A DNA stretch of 64,000 nt, from assembly GCA_963838775.1 (NCBI GenBank), contig CAWISP010000001.1:257563-321562 (forward strand), given 5' to 3'. Positions 9,117 to 18,816 of the stretch are shown in pieces. The notes beneath the pieces were generated by a model. It was not told where the DNA came from. It saw nothing but the letters and a program-made list of their open reading frames with translations, and made no database searches. Source of the stretch: Chersky-840 sp963838775. GTDB lineage: Bacteria > Actinomycetota > Acidimicrobiia > Acidimicrobiales > UBA8190. The translations under genes were made by a program, and so were the position numbers. Numbering within the stretch: position 1 is the stretch's first letter; each line of letters starts with the position of its first letter.

Positions 9117-10217
9117 TCAGTCCAACGCCATCTGTCTCTCGCGGGCCTGTTGCGAGGCCGCATCCCATTTGGCCTCGATACGACCGAATCGCCATATCAA
9201 CAGCGCCACGACCCAGGTCACCACGAACACGCCCACGATGAAGAATCCGGCCGTGTTGAGATTGAAGGTCTGGAAGAAGTGCCAGAACGACCCGCCCAGG
9301 TTCTCTTCCTGCCCGATGAGTCCCAGGATCTCGACTGTCCCGATGAAGAACGCGACGAAGACCGATAGGCCCGTGATGGTGATGTTGTAATAGACCTTTC
9401 GGATCGGCTTGGAAAACGCCCAGTCGTAGGCGAAGTTCATGAAACAGCCGTCGATCGTGTCGAAGAGGCTCATCCCGGCCGCGAACAGGATCGGCAGCGA
9501 CAGGATGGCGTAGAACGGTAGTCCGCCCACGACGGCGCTCCCGGCCAGGACCAGCAGGGCGACCTCGGTGGCTGTGTCGAATCCCAGCCCGAACAGGATG
9601 CCGATCGGGTACATCTTCCACGGGGTGTCGATCCTCCGGGCGAGCGGACCGAAGAACCGGTTCATGAGCCCCCGGTTGTTGAGCTGGTGCTCCAGCTCTT
9701 CGTCGTCGTAGAGGCCCTGGCGCATCTCGCGAAAGACCTTGACGATCGACAGCAGGACCACCACGTTGAGGGCCGCGATGAGATAGAGGAAGGTGCCCGA
9801 GATCGACGTGCCGACGATCCCGGTCGTCCTGTGCAAGGACGAGCTGTTGTTACTCACCGCGCTATCGAGCGAACGGATGCCGAAATTGAGGACCACGGCG
9901 AGGACGAACACGACCGACGAGTGCCCGAGACTGAAGAAGAATCCGACGCTCAGCGGCCTCTTGTCCTCGTTGACGAGCTTGCGCGTGGTGTTGTCGATGG
10001 CCGCGATGTGATCGGCGTCGAAGGCGTGGCGCATCCCGAGCGTGTAGGCGAGGATCCCCGTTCCCACACCGAAGACCTCGGTCTTGCTGATCCGGTAGTG
10101 ATGCCCAAGCGCCAAGGCCAACATGCCCCAGCCGAGCACATGCAGACCCAGGACCGTGGACGTCATGGCGCTCACCCTCACCCACTCGCTCGGGGTGAGA
10201 CCGTCGCGGATCTTCAC
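9117..10217 (-). CDS. NiCoT-family nickel/cobalt permease
   Basis: About 366 residues from GTG 10217 with eight hydrophobic segments. The family signature RHAFDADHIAAIDNTTRK (HX4DH) is present in the second helix, with further conserved LGFDTATE and FAAGMSLFDTIDG. It imports Ni2+ or Co2+ across the cytoplasmic membrane; the sequence cannot separate the two metals. The start is placed where KIRDGLTPSEWVR begins, as in homologues that open with a short cytoplasmic stretch. ATG 10169 is an alternative. Divergently arranged with a Fur-family regulator, suggesting metal-controlled expression. Confidence 0.88.
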   Translation of the reverse strand: MKIRDGLTPSEWVRVSAMTSTVLGLHVLGWGMLALALGHHYRISKTEVFGVGTGILAYTLGMRHAFDADHIAAIDNTTRKLVNEDKRPLSVGFFFSLGHSSVVFVLAVVLNFGIRSLDSAVSNNSSSLHRTTGIVGTSISGTFLYLIAALNVVVLLSIVKVFREMRQGLYDDEELEHQLNNRGLMNRFFGPLARRIDTPWKMYPIGILFGLGFDTATEVALLVLAGSAVVGGLPFYAILSLPILFAAGMSLFDTIDGCFMNFAYDWAFSKPIRKVYYNITITGLSVFVAFFIGTVEILGLIGQEENLGGSFWHFFQTFNLNTAGFFIVGVFVVTWVVALLIWRFGRIEAKWDAASQQARERQMALD

Positions 10218-10282
10218 GAGCTGGCCCGGGGGTTGGCCATGGGAGCGCGCTCCTCGTCGGTCGGGATTGGGACACCCTAGAA

Positions 10283-10306
10283 ACTGTGCGACCAGCTCGC
10301 AACAGT
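10283..10306. promoter_or_regulatory. Imperfect palindrome between Ni/Co permease and Fur-family gene, probable operator
   Basis: The core is TGCGA-CCAGC-TCGCA (10287-10301), a 5-5-5 inverted repeat. It is flanked by ACTG on the left and CAGT on the right, which extends the symmetry with a one-base offset. It lies in the short region between the two divergent starts, where a Fur/Nur-type repressor would control both genes. The core differs from the classical Fur box, so the regulator is inferred from position. Confidence 0.5.
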
Positions 10307-10344
10307 GTCTTGTTCGCCACGGAGCTACCGCATACCATGGGCCT

Positions 10345-10803
10345 GTGACCAGGAGTTCTTCTCCACCCGCGATGGCGACGGCTGGTGTGGACTCCGTGGA
10401 GGGAGCGCTGGCCCTGCTCCGGGAACGCGGCGGACGGGTCACGAGCTCGCGTGTCCTGCTGTTGCGGGCACTGTTCGATTCCCGGGGTCACCGCACCGCC
10501 GAGGAGCTCGGCGCCGAGGTCCAGGCCGTCGCGCCCGAAGTCCACATCTCGACGATCTACCGGAATCTCGACGATCTCGAGCGCCTCGGCGTCGTCGTCC
10601 ACGCCCATCTCGGACACGGTCCCGCCACGTACCACCTGGCCGCCGGCGCCCACGGCCACTTCGTGTGCGAGGTGTGCGGCACCATGATCGAGGCGCCCGA
10701 CGAGATCTTCGGCGATCTGTCCCGAGCAGCCAAGTCCCGCTTCGCCTTCGACATCAACCCCCACCACTTCGCCGTCCTCGGGCGCTGCCAAGGCTGTCAG
10801 TAG
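10345..10803 (+). CDS. Fur-family metalloregulator (possibly Nur-like)
   Basis: 152 residues from GTG 10345 (ATG 10372 is a plausible alternative). The N-terminal winged helix contains GRVTSSRVLLLRALF and the recognition region HISTIYRNLDDLERLG. The dimerization domain carries TYHLAAGAHGHFVCEVCG, with His ligands and the first CxxC, and the protein ends in RCQGCQ with the second CxxC of the structural zinc site. Linkage to a divergent Ni/Co permease suggests it senses nickel and represses uptake. That assignment is by context; Zur or generic Fur are alternatives. Confidence 0.85.
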   Translation: MTRSSSPPAMATAGVDSVEGALALLRERGGRVTSSRVLLLRALFDSRGHRTAEELGAEVQAVAPEVHISTIYRNLDDLERLGVVVHAHLGHGPATYHLAAGAHGHFVCEVCGTMIEAPDEIFGDLSRAAKSRFAFDINPHHFAVLGRCQGCQ

Positions 10804-10860
10804 GTCTCGGTCGACTTCGCTCAGAGCCTTTTCGGCCTCGACGCAGTACGGTCACCGTTC

Positions 10861-12291
10861 ATGACAACGCCCTGGTTGGACGACGCCTGCAGTCTCGTCG
10901 ACGCATTTCGAACACGGAGCCTGTTGCCGCTCGAAGCTCTCGACGCCTGCATCGAGGCCATCGAACGGTCGCCGTTGAACGCCTTCTCCCACACAGACTT
11001 CACACGCGCCCGTGAGGCGGCTCGATCGGCCGATGTGTCGCTGCCGTTCGGCGGAGTGCCGTTCGGCGTGAAGGAGCTCGAGCGGGTCGAGCAGTGGCCG
11101 TATACCGAGGCGTCGATGATTTTCAAGGACCGGGTGTCGGAGTATGACCAGACGTCGATCACGCGACTCCGACGCACCGGCGCCCTCCTCGCCGCCCAGA
11201 CGACGGCCAGCGAGTTCGGGGGCATCAACTGCACCTCGACCCAGCTCCACGGCACGACGCGCAATCCCTGGGACTTCTCCCGCACCCCCGGTGGTTCTTC
11301 GGGCGGGACCGCGGCGGCGGTCTCCGGTGGCCTCTTGCCCATCGCCACGGGAAGTGACGGCGGTGGGTCCATCCGGATCCCGGCCGCCTTCTCGGGATTG
11401 TTCGGGCTCAAGGCCACCTACGGGCGCATCCCCAAGGGACCGGGCGCCAGCGCGACGCCGCTCACGACCGTGCTCGGCTGCCTGACCCGGTCGGTGCGAG
11501 ACACCGCCCGCTTCTTCGACGCCTGCTGCGGGTTCGATCAGCGCGACCCACTCAGTCTCCCGCGCGCCGGAAACTGGGAAGCCGAGCTCGGCACCCATGA
11601 CCTCTCGGGGCGGACCGTCGCCATCCTCCCCGATCTGGGAACGGCCAGAGTCCGCGCTGAAGTCGCCGAGCTCGTGGCGGAGTTCGCTCACCGCTTGGCC
11701 CGGGCGGCGGGGCTGAAAATCGTGGAAGTGACGCCCTCGCTGCCGCCGTTGCGGGGCCAATGGGCCATGGCGGGTCAGGTCGGATTCGTCGCCGACCTCG
11801 GTGACGCCTACCCCGACCGGATCGAAGAACTGTCGCCCGAGATGCGCTTCGGCCTGGAGGCGGCGAGAGAGCGCTTCACCCTGGACAGGGCGGCGGCCAT
11901 CGAGTCGTACCGCCGCCAATTGAACGAGTCGATGGCCGATCTGTTCGAAGCAGCCGACTTCGTCATAGCGTCGTCGAACCCCGATGTCGCCTTTGCGGCA
12001 CAGGGGCCGCCTCCCTCGACGATCCCAGGTGCGGATCTGATCCACGAGATCGGATTCTCGCGGGCCATCATGAACAACGCCGCGCTCACGGCCCCCTCGA
12101 ACCTCAACGGGAGCCCGGCCATGAGCCTCCCGGCCGGGCTCGTAGACGGATTGCCGGTCGGCCTCCAGGTCCTGGCCGGCCACCACCACGAGCAGCTTCT
12201 GCTCGACCTCGCCCTCGTCGCGGAGCGCGAACTCCCCTGGCCCATGGTGGCCCCGGGCTCACCCCACGAGCGGCCCTCGTCCGCGACGTGA
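10861..12291 (+). CDS. Amidase signature family hydrolase
   Basis: 476 residues. The Ser-cisSer-Lys triad of the amidase signature family is readable: K71 in GVPFGVKEL, cis-Ser in GGSSGG (S146/S147) and the nucleophile S170 in GSDGGGSIRIP. The C-terminal region has SNLNGSPAMSLPAG, as in bacterial aryl-acylamidases and GatA-like amidases. It hydrolyses a C-N amide bond, but the substrate cannot be inferred. The residues after K71 (ELERVEQWPYTEAS) differ from the usual VKDN. It is not a GatA of tRNA amidation by context, as no gatB or gatC is adjacent. Confidence 0.85.
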   Translation: MTTPWLDDACSLVDAFRTRSLLPLEALDACIEAIERSPLNAFSHTDFTRAREAARSADVSLPFGGVPFGVKELERVEQWPYTEASMIFKDRVSEYDQTSITRLRRTGALLAAQTTASEFGGINCTSTQLHGTTRNPWDFSRTPGGSSGGTAAAVSGGLLPIATGSDGGGSIRIPAAFSGLFGLKATYGRIPKGPGASATPLTTVLGCLTRSVRDTARFFDACCGFDQRDPLSLPRAGNWEAELGTHDLSGRTVAILPDLGTARVRAEVAELVAEFAHRLARAAGLKIVEVTPSLPPLRGQWAMAGQVGFVADLGDAYPDRIEELSPEMRFGLEAARERFTLDRAAAIESYRRQLNESMADLFEAADFVIASSNPDVAFAAQGPPPSTIPGADLIHEIGFSRAIMNNAALTAPSNLNGSPAMSLPAGLVDGLPVGLQVLAGHHHEQLLLDLALVAERELPWPMVAPGSPHERPSSAT

Positions 12292-12337
12292 GCGACGGGC
12301 CGGAGACCACCGCGACGTCATAGAGGCGGAGGAGCAA

Positions 12338-13684
12338 TCACAGCGGTTCTCCCTCACCCAACTCCGAGGTGACCTCGACGATCGCCTCGGTCTGGGCTTC
12401 CACACTGAGCATGCGGCCGCCGCCGACGTCGCGCCAGAGTTCGGAACCCGCCACAGGAGGACGATCACCCCCACCACACACGCCAACCCGCCCGCCCACA
12501 CGGCAAACTGCGGTCCCCCGATGGCAGCGGTGACCCCTGTCTCGGGGTCACCCAACCTGGGACCACCGGCCACCACCGCGAAGAACGAGCCCGAGAGGCG
12601 GCCCTGGAGACGTTGAGGGACCGCACGTTGATGCACGGCCTGTCGAAACACCGCCGACACAATCAGCGCTCCGCCAACGCCACAGCGTCAATCCGATCCA
12701 CAGCACCGGAACGACGCCGAACACGGCGATGGTGACTCCCCAGACCACCACGCAGGCCGCGATGGCACGACCTTGCCGGCGCACACGGCCGCACCAACCG
12801 GTGAAGAGCGAACCGATCAGTGCGCCGGCGCCGGGGGCCGCGTACAGCAGTCCGACGGCCCCCGCACCCCCGTGGAACAGGCCGACGCCCAGGGCCGGAA
12901 AGACGGCACGCGGCATCCCGAAGATCATGGCGTTGAGGTCGATCCAATAGGTGGCCGACAGGAGCTTCTCCCGGCGCAGGTGCCGGAACCCCTCGGTCAT
13001 CGACCGCAACCCCATCGGCGTCCCCCCGCCGCGGGGGACCAACGGCGGCAGGAGCACCGCCGCCACCAGGGCCGCCGAAAACGTGGCCACGTCGATGCCG
13101 TAGACGGCGCTCAGCCCGATGGTGGCGATCAGCACTCCGGCCAGGGCCGGCCCGGCTACCAGGGCCAGCTGCTGGATCGTGGTCTGCAGGGCGATCGCGG
13201 CGGTCACGTCGTGCTCGTCGACGAGCATGGGCAACGCCGCCCGCCGGGCCGGCCAGTCGATCCCCTGAACGCCCGCGCTCGCCGCCGTGCAGACGAACAG
13301 GGGCCAAACAGCGGGGTGGGCGATCGACGCGTCGGCGACCAAGCCACCAACGGCGGTCGCCATGGCGACCTGGGTGAGCACCAGGACCTTGCGCCGGTCC
13401 ATGGCGTCGGCGAGCGTGCCACCCCAGAGGGCTCCGGCGAGCAGCGGCACCAGCTGCGCGAGGCCGATGAGGCCGACGACGAGCGTCGATCGGGTCAGCG
13501 TGTAGGCCTGAAAGGAAACCGCCACCAACGTCAGTTGCGATCCCAGTCCCGATACCATCTGGCCCGCCCACAGCCGTCGGAAGTGCCGGTACTTCCTCAG
13601 CGGGGCGATGTCGACGACGAAGCGAGACACTCGACCACCGTAATGGTCGTCCGCGCTGGCTCGGTGCTGAGCAGGCGCGGTCAC
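12338..13684 (-). pseudogene. MFS exporter (EntS-like) broken by two frameshifts
   Basis: The N-terminal 340 residues (GTG 13684) form a major facilitator: KYRHFRRLWAGQMVSGLGSQ, then LADAMDRRKVLVLTQ (motif A) and ten or so helices. The frame is lost near 12668-12690. The sequence continues in another frame as SAVFRQAVHQRAVPQRLQGRLSG, the expected next segment of EntS-type exporters. A second shift near 12439-12452 restores a third frame that ends cleanly as MLSVEAQTEAIVEVTSELGE plus a short tail and TGA at 12338. The first shift fits one extra or two missing bases, the second one missing base. Either a recent pseudogene or two assembly indels. Confidence 0.8.
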
Positions 13685-13763
13685 CGGAGAATGCGTGTCG
13701 TAGCATTTGTTCGCGCCAACAGAAAGGCAGGATCTTGGTCATGCGTCGGCTTCGAGGAGCACG

Positions 13764-15191
13764 ATGAGCCGCCGTCCCCTCGTGTTGCATCCCGAGCGTC
13801 TCTTGCCGGCCGATCCGACAGCCCGGGCCATCGCCGCCGAGCTCTACGACGAGGTCCGCTCGTTGCCTCTCATCAGTCCCCACGGCCATACCGATCCACG
13901 ATGGTTCGCCGACAACCTCGCGTTCTCGGATCCGATGTCACTGCTGGTCACTCCCGACCATTACCTGACCAGGATGCTCTACAGCCAGGGCGTCGCACTC
14001 GAAGCGCTCGGTGTCGAACCCAATGACGGCGCTCCGGTAGCAGAGCCGCGCACAGCATGGCGGACCTTCGCGGGCCACTACCACCTCTTCCGGGCCACCC
14101 CGTCCGGCCTATGGTTCGACCACGTCCTCGCGGAGGTGTTCGGCGTCGGGTATCGACTCGACGCCGACACTGCCGACGAGACCTACGATCAGATCGCCGA
14201 CGCCCTGGGACGGCCCGAGTACCTGCCCCGTGCCTTGTTCGAACGCTTCGACATCGAGCTCCTGGCAACGACCGACTCGCCACTGGACGATCTCGACCAT
14301 CACGTACGCCTCGCCCACGACGGACTGGGGGGACGGGTCATCCCGACGTTTCGCCCTGATGCGGTTGTCGACCCGAGCCTCGACGCCTTCCCGGACAATC
14401 TGTCCCGGCTGGCTGACCTGACCGGAGCCGACACCTCGCGCTGGACCGGGTACCTCGAAGCACTCCGCCACCGTCGGGAGTTCTTCATCGAACACGGCGC
14501 CGTCGCTTCCGATCATGGTCACCCCACCGCGTTGACAGCGAACCTGGCATCGGCGGAATGCCAGCGCCTTCTCGATGGCGCCCGAGCGGGCACGTTGACC
14601 GGTCACGACCAGGAGCTCTTCCGGGGTCAGATGCTCGTGGAAATGGCTCGCATGAGTGTCGACGATGGACTGGTCATGCAGCTGCACCCCGGTTCGAGGC
14701 GCAATCACAACTCCCTCGTCTACCGGCGCTTCGGGCCCGATCGCGGCGCGGACATCCCCGGCCCGACCGAGTACACCGAGAGTCTCAAGGCCCTCCTCGA
14801 CGTCGTCGGCAACGACAGTCGACTGCGCCTCATTCTCTTCACGCTCGACGAGACGACATTCAGCCGCGAGCTGGCACCGTTGGCGGGCCACTATCCCTCG
14901 CTCGTCCTGGGCCCACCCTGGTGGTTCCTCGACAGCTATGAGGCCATGCTCCGGTACCGACGAACGGTGACCGATACGGCCGGCTTTGCCAACACCGCAG
15001 GATTCAACGACGACACCCGCGCCCTGCTGTCGATCCCGGCCCGGCACGATGTGGCCCGCCGCGTCGACTCCGCCTATCTCGCCGAGCTCGTCGCCACCCA
15101 CCGGCTCGAGCTGGACGATGCCAGGGAATTGGCCGTCGACCTGGCCGTCAACCTGGTGCGACGCGCCTATCGGTTGAGCGAGCCCCATTGA
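13764..15191 (+). CDS. uxaC: Glucuronate isomerase
   Basis: 475 residues. Isomerises D-glucuronate to D-fructuronate (and galacturonate to tagaturonate), the first step of hexuronate catabolism. It belongs to the amidohydrolase-like UxaC family: PLISPHGHTDP with metal ligands H40 and H42, DELLATTDSP-type region (IELLATTDSPLDDL), QLHPGSRRNHN and the late GPPWWFLDS. The start is ATG 13764, preceded by gaggag at good spacing; an upstream GTG-type extension of 19 codons is unlikely. No other uronate catabolic gene is adjacent. Confidence 0.92.
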   Translation: MSRRPLVLHPERLLPADPTARAIAAELYDEVRSLPLISPHGHTDPRWFADNLAFSDPMSLLVTPDHYLTRMLYSQGVALEALGVEPNDGAPVAEPRTAWRTFAGHYHLFRATPSGLWFDHVLAEVFGVGYRLDADTADETYDQIADALGRPEYLPRALFERFDIELLATTDSPLDDLDHHVRLAHDGLGGRVIPTFRPDAVVDPSLDAFPDNLSRLADLTGADTSRWTGYLEALRHRREFFIEHGAVASDHGHPTALTANLASAECQRLLDGARAGTLTGHDQELFRGQMLVEMARMSVDDGLVMQLHPGSRRNHNSLVYRRFGPDRGADIPGPTEYTESLKALLDVVGNDSRLRLILFTLDETTFSRELAPLAGHYPSLVLGPPWWFLDSYEAMLRYRRTVTDTAGFANTAGFNDDTRALLSIPARHDVARRVDSAYLAELVATHRLELDDARELAVDLAVNLVRRAYRLSEPH

Positions 15192-15230
15192 GCTGACGGA
15201 GATCTCTGGGCGGTTCGATCGGCGAGCGGT

Positions 15231-16064
15231 TCATGCCTGGACAAGACCGGTCGTCACCGTCTCGAGTCGGGGCGCGCGAGCCCGCCGTCCGGTGGCCCAC
15301 GCTCTACCGACCCCATACGACAAGGCGCCGAGGGCGCCGACGAAGAAGCCGATAGGCCAATTGGTGACGAAGGACAGGGCAATGGCGCTCCACACCGTGA
15401 TCAACGCGATCGCGATCGAAAGAACAATGGCCACCGAGGGGCGGTTGGTGAACGACCGGGCCGCAGCAGGCGGGCCGATCATGAGACTGAAGATGAGCAG
15501 GGCGCCGACGACGGGCACCGTCATCGCCGTGGCCAGGGCGACCACGACCAGGAAGGCTATCTCCATCCGCTGACTACTGACTCCCTTGGAGTCTCCGATG
15601 TCGGGGACGACCGAGGAGAGGATCAGGGGCCGGTACAACACGAGAACGGCGGCGATACACACGACGCCGAGGACGGCGACAGGCAGGATCTCGTTGGAGG
15701 CGACACCGAGTACCTCGCCGAACAGGAGCGAGAAGATCTCGGGCTCGTACTGTGTGGTCTGACTCAAGAACACGGCCCCAAGGGCAAGCATCACGACGAG
15801 GGCGAGAGCGGTCACCACGTCGTTTCGGCCTCGCCGGCCCAGCACGCCGATCCCCACCGCAGCCAGCACGGCGAATACACCCAGGCCCGCCAGCGTGTTG
15901 ACGCCGAGCAGGCTGGCTCCGGCCGCCCCCGCGAACGCGCCGTTGGGAATGGCGTGGGCGGGAAAGGCCGAGCCCCGGAGGACCACGAAGAAGCCCACCA
16001 CCCCCGCGATCACGGCGACGATCGTCGCCACCACCCAGGCGTTGATCATGAAACTGGCGAACAT
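15231..16064 (-). CDS. Zinc/manganese ABC transporter permease (ABC-3 family), second copy
   Basis: 277 residues with about eight helices and the ABC-3 motifs VLRGSAFPAHAIPNGAFAGA at the N-terminus and VVGALLIFSLMIGPPAAAR near the centre. It forms part of a ZnuABC/MntABC-like importer. It follows the other permease gene by 46 bp on the same strand, so the importer probably uses two different permease subunits as a heterodimer. Convergent with uxaC. Confidence 0.85.
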   Translation of the reverse strand: MFASFMINAWVVATIVAVIAGVVGFFVVLRGSAFPAHAIPNGAFAGAAGASLLGVNTLAGLGVFAVLAAVGIGVLGRRGRNDVVTALALVVMLALGAVFLSQTTQYEPEIFSLLFGEVLGVASNEILPVAVLGVVCIAAVLVLYRPLILSSVVPDIGDSKGVSSQRMEIAFLVVVALATAMTVPVVGALLIFSLMIGPPAAARSFTNRPSVAIVLSIAIALITVWSAIALSFVTNWPIGFFVGALGALSYGVGRAWATGRRARAPRLETVTTGLVQA

Positions 16065-16110
16065 GCCCTCGCCTCGTTCCTAACTCAGCACGTTCTCACC
16101 GCGATACGAC

Positions 16111-17013
16111 TCATTGGTGCGCCTCGGGTGCAGCCGACGTAGCGGGCCAACGCTGACGCGTGGCGGCCGTGGGGACGAAGGGCAGCTCCGTGGCCAGGTA
16201 GCCGAGGAACACGATGACGACGATGAAGAAACTGACGGGCCACGAAGCGTGGCTGGGGCTCCAGTAGTAGCTGTCGTAGGCGAGGAGCACGCCGGCCAAG
16301 ACGGCGACCACCCCGCTCAACGACGCCGCCACCATCGCCCAACCGATCCGCTTCGTGAGGCGCAAGGCGATGGCGGCCGGCCCGATCAAGAGGGCCGTCG
16401 AAAGAATCGCTCCGATGGCGAGCGACGACAGGCCGACGGCGAGGGCAAGTGCCACCATGTAGAGCAGGGCGACAACACGGACAGGTACGCCCCGTGCGGC
16501 CGCCATGTCGGTGCTCACGGAACTGAGCAACAAGGGACGATGCACAAAAGCCATGATCCCGAGACACAGGACGCTGAAAATGGCGACGATGGGCACGGTC
16601 GAGCTCACCGTGCTGAAGATCGACCCGAACAGGATCTGCTGGCTGGCGCCGGTCGTGGAGGACTCGGTGGTGGAGAGGTAGAGGAACAGGGCAGCCAAGC
16701 CGATCGACGCGCCCAAGACAATGCCCGTCGCCAAGTCTCGGCCCCGGGCCCTGCGCACGCCGATCGCCTCCATGGCTCCTGCCCCCACCACACCGCCGGC
16801 CACGAAGCCGAACAGCGGGCTGATGCCGACGAGGAACGCCCCCGAGCCACCGGCGGTCGCCACATCCGCCAGGGAGTGGCCGGCGAACGATTGTCCGCGC
16901 ATGACGGTGAACACACCCACGACGCCCGACACGACGGCGACGATGCTCCCGATGAAGCACGCCACATGGACGGGGTGGCTGGTGAAGAAACCGGGTTCGA
17001 ACAACCAGCGCAC
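16111..17013 (-). CDS. Zinc/manganese ABC transporter permease (ABC-3 family)
   Basis: 300 residues and about eight helices. RGQSFAGHSLADVATAGGSGAFLVG is the conserved N-terminal ABC-3 region (shown in part by its FAGH motif), and GLSSLAIGAILSTALLIGPAA the central one. The ATG start is one base after the ATPase stop, showing tight operon coupling. Its paralogue lies just downstream. Substrate (Zn more likely than Mn) is inferred from the Zur-like regulator and operator upstream of the operon. Confidence 0.87.
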   Translation of the reverse strand: MRWLFEPGFFTSHPVHVACFIGSIVAVVSGVVGVFTVMRGQSFAGHSLADVATAGGSGAFLVGISPLFGFVAGGVVGAGAMEAIGVRRARGRDLATGIVLGASIGLAALFLYLSTTESSTTGASQQILFGSIFSTVSSTVPIVAIFSVLCLGIMAFVHRPLLLSSVSTDMAAARGVPVRVVALLYMVALALAVGLSSLAIGAILSTALLIGPAAIALRLTKRIGWAMVAASLSGVVAVLAGVLLAYDSYYWSPSHASWPVSFFIVVIVFLGYLATELPFVPTAATRQRWPATSAAPEAHQ

Positions 17014-17014
17014 T

Positions 17015-17845
17015 TCAGATCGCTCTCAGTGTCGGGTCGGACGGGAGCCCCGGCTGCTCCATCGGCCCGGCCACCACGAGGATGCGCCCGTGGAGGGTAT
17101 GCACGTGGACCTCGTATCCGTACAGCGCGCTCAGCACATCGTCGCGCACCACCTCTTCGGTGGTACCACTGGCGGCACGTCCCCCGGCGAGGTAGACGAT
17201 GCGGTCCATCACGGGAAGCAGTGGGTTCATCTCGTGGGCGGAGAGGAGGACGGCAATCTGCTGCTCGTCGGCAATCCGGTCGAGCAACGTCACAACTTCT
17301 TGCCCGCTCTTGAGGTCGAGATTGGCGAGCGGCTCGTCCAGCAGCAGCAGCTGGGGGCGCCCGATCAGCGCGTGAGCGATCAAGACCCGCTGCTGCTCGC
17401 CGCCGGAGAGAGTTCCCACCCGGGCGTCGGCGAAACTTTCGGCGTCGACGGCGTGCAGCATCTCGTCGACTGCTTCTCGGCGCTGCCTCGAGGGCAGGGG
17501 GATGCCGAAACGGGTCCCGTCGATTCCGAGGGCAACCAGGTCTCGGGCCCGCAGGGGCATGTCCGGGTCGAGCATGATCTTCTGGGGGACGTACCCCGTG
17601 GACCGGTTTCGGCGGCCACGAGGCGCCCCGAGTACCAGGACTCTCCCTGCGCTCGGCCGCTCGAGACCGAGGATCACCCGTAGCAAGGTGGTCTTTCCCG
17701 CTCCATTGGAGCCGATCAGCCCGGTGAACTCGCCAGCGCCCACGCTGAAGCTGACGTTGTCGAGGATCTGGCGGCCCGACAACGACACGCCGATGCCCTC
17801 CACCCCCAAGATCTGACGCGGCGCTTCGGGGTGGGAGCTCGTCAC
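17015..17845 (-). CDS. Metal ABC transporter ATPase (ZnuC-like)
   Basis: 276 residues. Walker A is GSNGAGKT (45-52), the Q-loop GYVPQK, the signature LSGGEQQR, Walker B LLLLDEP and the switch His in SAHEMN. It powers the permease pair downstream. The start is GTG 17845, which overlaps the stop of the binding-protein gene (GTGA) and is therefore translationally coupled. The open frame runs far upstream across the antisense of the binding protein, but that part is not coding. Confidence 0.9.
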   Translation of the reverse strand: MTSSHPEAPRQILGVEGIGVSLSGRQILDNVSFSVGAGEFTGLIGSNGAGKTTLLRVILGLERPSAGRVLVLGAPRGRRNRSTGYVPQKIMLDPDMPLRARDLVALGIDGTRFGIPLPSRQRREAVDEMLHAVDAESFADARVGTLSGGEQQRVLIAHALIGRPQLLLLDEPLANLDLKSGQEVVTLLDRIADEQQIAVLLSAHEMNPLLPVMDRIVYLAGGRAASGTTEEVVRDDVLSALYGYEVHVHTLHGRILVVAGPMEQPGLPSDPTLRAI

Positions 17846-18774
17846 AACTGCTGGGTCGAGACGCCATCTGTGACCGCCTTTTGGATGGCGTCCACCTCGG
17901 CGAGCATCCACGACTGGTAGTCGTACCCGGGGGTAGGCATCGTCTCGTACACGCCCACGACCGGCACCCCCGCCTGCAACGCCCCGAGGCGGATCGAGGT
18001 GGTCAGGGAATCCACCACTTGCTGGTTGTAGCAGAAAACCTTCACGGTGTGGCTGGTGAAGAAACGATCCTCCAAAGTGACGTCCTGTGGAGGCGGGTCG
18101 ACACCGTTCATGATGTCCGCTTGGAACCGGAACGGCGTCTTGTTGATCGTTCCCATCGCCGCGAGCAAGTAGTCGGCCACCGGTTCGGTCGTGGCCACCG
18201 GCGTGCCTCTGTAATTGGCCTTGAAGGTCGCGATGGCGTTGAACCACGGGGTCAGCGAAGCATCGAACCTTCTCAAGCGGGCCTGGAAGTAAGAGGCGTG
18301 CCCGGGTTGCAGGACAGTGAGGTCCTCCGCCATGGCCTTGGCAGTCGCGGGCATCGTCGTCGGGCTGTACCACAGGTGCGGATTCGGCGTGGAGTCGGGT
18401 AGCCCGAGGAGGTTCTGTACGACGATCACCTTGCGCGCCGGGTTGGGCGAGGCTGACTCGATCTTGTTCATGAAGGTGTCGTACCCCACGCCGTTCTGCA
18501 CGACCAGCTGGGCTGCGCTCACCTCTGCGGCCACCTTCGGGCTCGACTCGAAGGTATGGGGATCGGTGTTGGGATTGTTGAGGATCGACGACACGTTGAC
18601 GTACCGGCCGCCGATCTGACCCAACACATTGCCGTACTCGTTCTCTGCTCCGATGGCATTGATCACCCCGCCCCGGGTCGACGGGGAGGCCGTGGTACGG
18701 CCGCACGCGGCCGTACCGACGGCGCCCAGGGCGACGACGGCCACAAGGGCCACCGTGCCTCGATGCCAAGTCAC
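17842..18774 (-). CDS. Metal-binding lipoprotein of zinc-type ABC importer (ZnuA-like)
   Basis: 310 residues. Signal peptide with lipobox ending GTAAC (C24). The cluster A-I binding protein fold is shown by NVSSILNNPNTDPHTFESSP (metal His in DPHTF), PNPHLWYSP (second His) and TTEPVADYL (carboxylate); a fourth ligand may be in the C-terminal half. Unlike many ZnuA proteins there is no His-rich loop. First gene of a four-gene operon (binding protein, ATPase, two permeases) starting at a GTG. Its promoter region holds the Zur-type operator shared with the divergent regulator. Confidence 0.88.
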   Translation of the reverse strand: MTWHRGTVALVAVVALGAVGTAACGRTTASPSTRGGVINAIGAENEYGNVLGQIGGRYVNVSSILNNPNTDPHTFESSPKVAAEVSAAQLVVQNGVGYDTFMNKIESASPNPARKVIVVQNLLGLPDSTPNPHLWYSPTTMPATAKAMAEDLTVLQPGHASYFQARLRRFDASLTPWFNAIATFKANYRGTPVATTEPVADYLLAAMGTINKTPFRFQADIMNGVDPPPQDVTLEDRFFTSHTVKVFCYNQQVVDSLTTSIRLGALQAGVPVVGVYETMPTPGYDYQSWMLAEVDAIQKAVTDGVSTQQL

Positions 18775-18816
18775 CGGCGATGCTCTCGCGAGAGGACCAT
18801 GGCGGATACGATAATA

